The notes beneath the pieces are model-generated. The model did no database searches and had not been told where the DNA came from. It saw nothing but the letters and a program-made list of their open reading frames with translations. Of a DNA stretch of 64,000 nt, positions 58,494-64,000 are shown piece after piece. The stretch's first letter is position 1, and the number at the start of each line of letters is the position of its first letter. Location of the stretch: positions 17,669,650 to 17,733,649 of the forward strand of contig NC_079887.1 in NCBI RefSeq assembly GCF_029227915.1. The letters are read 5' to 3'. Made by a program: the position numbers and the translations under genes. This stretch comes from Hydractinia symbiolongicarpus. Its lineage: Eukaryota > Cnidaria > Hydrozoa > Anthoathecata > Hydractiniidae.

Positions 58494-61400
58494 GCGTAGT
58501 TGACGGTGTTATAAAGCCATGGCGCAATGGAAAACGACTTGGGAAGTCTTAGTCCATTGAGAGTGGAAGGATTAGACCATTGTCAAACAGCGCAGGCATG
58601 TGGAACCACGTGCTTTACGTGTAAGGCCTTTATTAAGCATCAAAAGGCCACATTACAGTGTTTAGAGGCCTGTAAGCGTAGTTGACTGTGTTTTAAAGAC
58701 ATGACGCAGTGGAAAACAACTTGGGACGTCGTAGTCCATTGACAGTGAAAGGATTAGACCAATGGTAACCTGCGCAGACACGTGAAACCACGTGAAGGCT
58801 TTTATTAAGCATCAAAAGGCCATATTACAGTCTTTACAGGCCTGTGCGCGTAGTTGACTGTGTTTTAAAGACTTGGCGCAATGGAAAAAGACTTGGTACG
58901 TCGTAGTCTAATGAGAGTTGAAGGACTAGACCAATGATAACCTGCGCAGGCACGTGGAACTACGTGATTTATGTGTAAGGCCTTTATTAGGCAGCAAAAG
59001 GCCATATTACAGCGTTTAGAGGCCTGTAAGCGTAGTTGACTGTGTTTTAAAGACATGACGCAGTGGAAAACGATTTGGGACTTCGTAGTGCATTGAGAGT
59101 GTAAGGATTAGACCAATGGTAACATGCGCAGGCGCGTGAAACCACGTGATTTACGTGTAAGGCTTTTATTAAGTGTCAAAAGGCATATTACGGCCTTCAG
59201 AGGCCTGTAAGAGTAGTTGACGGTGTTATTAAGCCTAGGCGCAATGGAAAACGACTTGGTACGTCGTAGTCTGTTGATGGTGGAAGGATTAGACCAATGG
59301 TAACCAGCGCAAGCACGTGGAACCACGTGATTTATGTGTAAGGCCTTTATTAGGCAGCAAAAGGCCATATTACAGCGTTTAGAGGCCTGTAAGCGTATTT
59401 GACTGTGTTTTAAAGACATGCCGCAATGGAAAACGATTTGGGACGTCGTAGTCTATAGAGAGTGGCAAGGTTAGACCAATGGTAACCTGCGCAGGCACGT
59501 GAAACCACGTGATTTACGTGTAAGGCTTTTATTAGGTGTCAAAAGGCATATTACGGCCTTCAGAGGCCTGTAAGAGTAGTTGACGGTGTTATTAAGCCTA
59601 GGCGCAATGGAAAACGACTTGGGAAGTCGTAGTCCATTGAGAGTGGAGGGATTAGACGAATGGTAAACAGCGCAGGCATGTGGAACCACGTGCTTTACGT
59701 GTAAGGATTTTATTAGGCATCAAAAGGCCATATTACAGTGTTTAGAGGCCTGTAAGCGTAGTTGACTGTGTTTTAAAGACATGATGCAGTGGAAAACAAC
59801 TTGGGAGGTCGTAGTCCATTGACAGTGAAAGGATTAGACCAATGGTAACCTGCGAAGGCACGTAGAACCACGTGAAGGCTTTTATTAAGCATCAAAAGGC
59901 CATATTACAGTCTTTACAGGCCTGTGCACGTAGTTGACTGTGTTTTAAAGACTTGGCGCAATGGAAAAAGACTTGGTACGTCGTAGTATAATGAGAGTTG
60001 AAGGACTAGACCAATGATAACCTGCGCAGGCACGTGGAACTACGTGATTTATGTGTAAGGCCTTTATTAGGCAGCAAAAGGCCATATTACAGCGTTTAGA
60101 GGCCTGTAAGCGTAGTTGACTGTGGTTTAAAGACATGACGCAGTGGAAAACGATTTGGGACTTCGTAGTGCATTGAGAGTGTAAGGATTAGACCAATGGT
60201 AACATGCGCAGGCGCGTGAAACCACGTGATTTACGTGTAAGGCTTTTATTAAGTGTCAAAAGGCATATTACGGCCTTCAGAGGCCTGTAAGAGTAGTTGA
60301 CGGTGTTATTAAGCCTAGGCGCAATGGAAAACGACTTGGTACGTCGTAGTCTGTTGATGGTGGAAGGATTAGACCAATGGTAACCAGCGCAAGCACGTGG
60401 AACCACGTGATTTATGAGTAAGGCCTTTATTAGGCAGCAAAAGGCCATATTACAGCGTTTAGAGGCCTGTAAGCGTATTTGACTGTGTTTTAAAGACATG
60501 CCGCAATGGAAAACGATTTGGGACGTCGTAGTCTATAGAGAGTGGAAAGATTAGACCAATAGTAACCTGCGCAGGCTCGTGAAACCACGTGATTTACGTG
60601 TAAGGCTCTTTTTGGGCATCAAAATGCCATTTTACGGTCTTTAGAGGTCTGTAAGCGTAGTTGACGGTGTTATAAAGCCATGGCGCAATGGAAAACGACT
60701 TGGGAAGTCTTAGTCTATTGAGAGTGGAAGGATTAGACCATTGTTAAACAGCGCAGGCATGTGGAACCACGTGCTTTACGTGTAAGGCCTTTATTAGGCA
60801 TCAAAAGGCCATATTACAGTGTTTAGAGGCCTGTAAGCGTAGTTGACTGTGTTTTAAAGACATGACGCAGTGGAAAACAACTTGGGACGTCGTAGTCCAT
60901 TGACAGTGAAAGGATTAGACCAATGGTAACCTGCGAAGGCACGTGGAATTACGTGATTTATGTGTAAGGCCTTTATTAGGCAGCAAAAGGCCATATTACA
61001 GCGTTTAGAGGCCTGTAAGCGTAGTTGACTGTGTTTTAAAGACATGACGCAATGGAAAACAATTTTGTGACGTCGTAGTCTATAGAGAGTGGAAAGATTA
61101 GACCAATGGTAACCTGCACAGGCACGTGAAACCACGTGATTTACGTGTAAGGCTCTTTTTAGGCATCAAAATGCTATTTTACGGTCTTTAGAGGTCTGTA
61201 AGCGTAGTTGACGGTGTTATAAAGCCATGGCGCAATGGAAAACGACTTGGGAAGTCTTAGTCCATTGAGAGTGGAAGGATTAGACCATTGTTAAACAGCG
61301 CACGCATGTGGAACCACGTGCTTTACGTGTAAGGCCTTTATTAGGCATCAAAAGGCCATATTACAGTGTTTAGAGGCCTGTAAGCGTAGTTGACTGTGTT

Positions 61401-63567
61401 TTAAAGACATGGCGCAATGGATAACGATTTGGGACGTCGTAGTCTATAGAGAGTGGCAAGGTTAGACCAATGGTAACCTGCGCAGGCACGTGAAACCACG
61501 TGATTTACGTGTAAGGCCTTTATTAGGTGTCAAAAGGCCATATTACAGTCTTTACAGGCCTGTGCGGGTAGTTGACTGTGTTTTAAAGACTTGGCGCAAT
61601 GGAAAAAGACTTGGGACGTCGTAGTCTAATGAGAGTTGAAGGACTAGACCAATGGTAACCTACGCAGGCACGTGGAATTACGTGATTTATGTGTAAGGCC
61701 TTTATTAGGCAGCAAAAGGCCATATTACAGCGTTTAGAGGCCTGTAAGCGTAGTTGACTGTGTTTTAAAGACATGACGCAATGGAAAACAATTTGGGACG
61801 TCGTAGTCTATAGAGAGTGGAAAGATTAGACCAATGGTAACCTGCGCAGGCACGTGAAACCACGTGATTTACGTGTAAGGCTCTTTTTAGGCATCAAAAT
61901 GCCATTTTACCGTCTTTAGAGGTCTGTAAGCGTAGTTGACGGTGTTATAAAGCCATGGCGCAATGGAAAACGACTTAGGAAGTCTTAGTCCATTGAGAGT
62001 GGAAGGATTAGACCATTGTTAAACAGCGTAGGCATGTGGAACCACGTGCTTTACGTGTAAGGCCTTTATTAGGCATCAAAAGGCCACATTACAGTGTTTA
62101 GAGCCCTGTAAGCGTAGTTGACTGTGTTTTAAAGACATGACGCAGTGGAAAACAACTTGGGACGTCGTAGTCCATTGACAGTGAAAGGATTAGACCAATG
62201 GTAACCTGCGCAGGCACGTGAAACCACGTGATTTACGTGTAAGGCTCTTTTTAGGCATCAAAATGCCATATTACGGCATTTAGAGGCCTGTGCGCGTAGT
62301 TTATTGTGTTTTAAAGACATGGCGCAATGGATAACGATTTGGGACGTCGTAGTCTATAGAGAGTGGCAAGGTTAGACCAATGGTAACCTGCGCAGGCACG
62401 TGAAACCACGTGATTTACGTGTAAGGCTCTTTTTAGGCATCAAAATGCCATTTTACGGTTTTTAGAGGTCTGTAAGCGTAGTTGACGGTGTTATAAAGCC
62501 ATGGCGCAATGGAAAACGACTTAGGAAGTCTTAGTCCATTGAGAGTGGAAGGATTAGACCATTGTTAAACAGCGTAGGCATGTGGAACCACGTGCTTTAC
62601 GTGTAAGGCCTTTATTAGGCATCAAAAGGCCACATTACAGTGTTTAGAGCCCTGTAAGCGTAGTTGACTGTGTTTTAAAGACATGACGCAGTGAAAAACA
62701 ACTTGGGACGTCGTAGTCCATTGACAGTGAAAGGATTAGACCAATGGTAACCTGCGCAGGCACGTGAAACCACGTGATTTACGTGTAAGGCTCTTTTTAG
62801 GCATCAAAATGCCATATTACGGCGTTAAGTGGCCTGTGCGCGTAGTTTATTGTGTTTTAAAGACATGGCGCAATGGATAACGATTTGGGACGTCGTAGTC
62901 TATAGAGAGTGGCAAGGTTAGACCAATGGTAACCTGCGCAGGCACGTGAAACCACGTGATTTATGTGTAAGGCTCTTTTTAGGCATCAAAATGCCATTTT
63001 ACGGTCTTTAGAGGTCTGTAAGCGTAGTTGACGGTGTTATAAAGCCATGGCGCAATGGAAAACGACTTGGGAAGTCTTAGTCTATTGAGAGTGGAAGGAT
63101 TAGACCATTGTTAAACAGCGCAGGCATGTGGAACCACGTGCTTTACGTGTAAGGCCTTTATTAGGCATCAAAAGGCCATATTATAGTGTTTAGAGGCCTG
63201 TAAGCGTAGTTGACTGTGTTTTAAAGACATGACGCAGTGGAAAACAACTTGGGACGTCGTAGTCCATTGACAGTGAAAGGATTAGACCAATGGTAACCTG
63301 CGAAGGCACGTGGAATTACGTGATTTATGTGTAAGGCCTTTATTAGGCAGCAAAAGGCCATATTACAACGTTTAGAGGCCTGTAAGCGTAGTTGACTGTG
63401 TTTTAAAGACATGACGCAATGGAAAACAATTTGGGACGTCGTAGTCTATAGAGAGTGGAAAGATTAGACCAATGGTAACCTGCACAGGCACGTGAAACCA
63501 CGTGATTTACGTGTAAGGCTCTTTTTAGGCATCAAAATGCTATTTTACGGTCTTTAGAGGTCTGTAA
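58494..63567 (+). repeat. 28-mer HOR, copy III (5,074 bp)
   Basis: It matches copy I at a constant offset of 19,547 bp and lacks the 9-bp deletion of copy II. Private substitutions include GTCGTAGTATAATGAG at about 59.98 kb and GAGGTCTGTAAGCG at 62.46 kb where copies I and II read GAGGTCTATAAGCG. It is separated from copies I and II by 9.4 kb of other HOR types, so it reached this place by duplication of a larger segment. Confidence 0.9.
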
Positions 63568-64000
63568 GCGTAGTTGACGGTGTTATAAAGCCATGGCGCA
63601 ATGGAAAACGACTTGGGAAGTCTTAGTCTATTGAGAGTGGAAGGATTAGACCATTGTTAAACAGCGCAGGCATGTGGAACCACGTGCTTTACGTGTAAGG
63701 CCTTTATTAGGCATCAAAAGGCCATATTACAGTGTTTAGAGGCCTGTAAGCGTAGTTGACTGTGTTTTAAAGACATGACGCAGTGGAAAACAACTTGGGA
63801 CGTCGTAGTCCATTGACAGTGAAAGGATTAGACCAATGGTAACCTGCGAAGGCACGTGGAATTACGTGATTTATGTGTAAGGCCTTTATAAGGCAGCAAA
63901 AGGCCATATTACAACGTTTAGAGGCCTGTAAGCGTAGTTGACTGTGTTTTAAAGACATGGCGCAATGGATAACGATTTGGGACGTCGTAGTCAATAGAGA
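63568..64000 (+). repeat. Trailing monomers after copy III, cut by the window end
   Basis: These match 49,086-49,518 at offset 14,482, including CCTTTATAAGGCAGC, and run to the last base. The final monomer reads TCAATAGAGA where others read TCTATAGAGA. Confidence 0.85.

Larger units (their letters stand above)
1..64000 (+). repeat. Tandem satellite DNA array, ~182 bp monomer, whole window
   Basis: The same unit recurs from the first to the last base, always in the same orientation. Counting from one CGCAATGG landmark to the next gives 182 bp (for example 22281, 22463, 22645), with frequent 181-bp copies (312 to 493) and some 180-bp copies (9568, 9748, 9928). That makes about 350 monomers. 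A hand count of one monomer gives about 45% G+C. No unique sequence, gene, mobile element or inversion interrupts it. The window cuts the array at both ends, so its true size is unknown. A uniform array of nucleosome-sized units with higher-order repeats is typical of eukaryotic centromeric or pericentromeric satellites; that location is inferred. I do not recognise the family or the species. Confidence 0.97.

Noticed and set aside
1-64000. CRISPR array
   Set aside because: The units are 180 bp and contiguous; there are no short repeats separated by unique spacers.
1-64000. CENP-B box
   Set aside because: TTCGTAGTGCATTG and TGCGGG fragments occur, but no stretch fits the pattern TTCG, four bases, A, two bases, CGGG on either strand.
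1-64000. Telomeric or subtelomeric repeats
   Set aside because: No runs of TTAGGG, TTTAGGG or related units were seen on either strand.
1-64000. Transposable element insertion or array inversion
   Set aside because: No non-satellite segment, target-site duplication or long terminal repeat was seen, and all landmarks keep one orientation.

Overview
The whole 64 kb window is one uninterrupted tandem array of a satellite DNA. The repeat unit is about 182 bp (most copies 181 or 182 bp, with 180 bp and roughly 171 to 172 bp forms), about 45% G+C, and every copy I followed lies head to tail in the same orientation. That is about 350 monomers. I see no gene, RNA gene, transposon, telomere repeat or unique spacer of any size. 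All reading frames longer than about 60 codons lie on the minus strand, recur with the satellite period, and are best read as by-products of the repeat. An array of this size and organisation points to a eukaryotic chromosome, most plausibly a centromeric or other heterochromatic block. The monomer length fits a nucleosome-sized centromeric satellite, but position on a chromosome cannot be seen here, and I do not recognise the monomer or the species.

The monomers fall into at least seven recognisable subfamilies (called A to G here; one exemplar of each is listed). They are arranged in higher-order repeats (HORs) that differ along the window. From 1 to about 21 kb the array is a mosaic of short-range duplications: a 7-mer tandem pair at 2.9-5.5 kb, a 2.03 kb block repeated 4.7 kb away, a 5-mer pair at 14.1-15.95 kb, and dispersed copies of 4 to 12 monomers. 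From 21.4 to 24.8 kb there is an 8-mer that reappears as an 11-mer. At about 25-26 kb the set of diagnostic variants changes: several left-hand variants are no longer seen and several new ones start. From 26 kb to the end the array consists of larger and cleaner HORs: three A-B dimers of 363 bp, an 11-mer of 1,984 bp, a 15-mer of 2,719 bp in tandem, and a 28-mer of about 5,074 bp present three times (38.9-44.0, 44.0-49.1 and 58.5-63.6 kb). The block order of 27.6-44 kb is repeated, with local gains and losses, at 49.9-64 kb, so a super-unit of roughly 14-16 kb has itself been duplicated.

Each monomer carries a dense set of inverted repeats and palindromes: a 10-bp palindrome CCTGCGCAGG, directly followed by a G-box dyad with 7-8 bp arms, a dyad ACGACTT/AAGTCGT, a GGCCTTT/AAAGGCC stem, and palindromes such as ACAGGCCTGT and GCCTAGGC. 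Three ACGT cores sit one helical turn apart. No CENP-B box was found. These dyads, the subfamily switch near 25-26 kb, a 10-bp deletion lineage seen only right of 28.3 kb, and the nested HOR structure are the main points of interest. No protein-based biological system is present.
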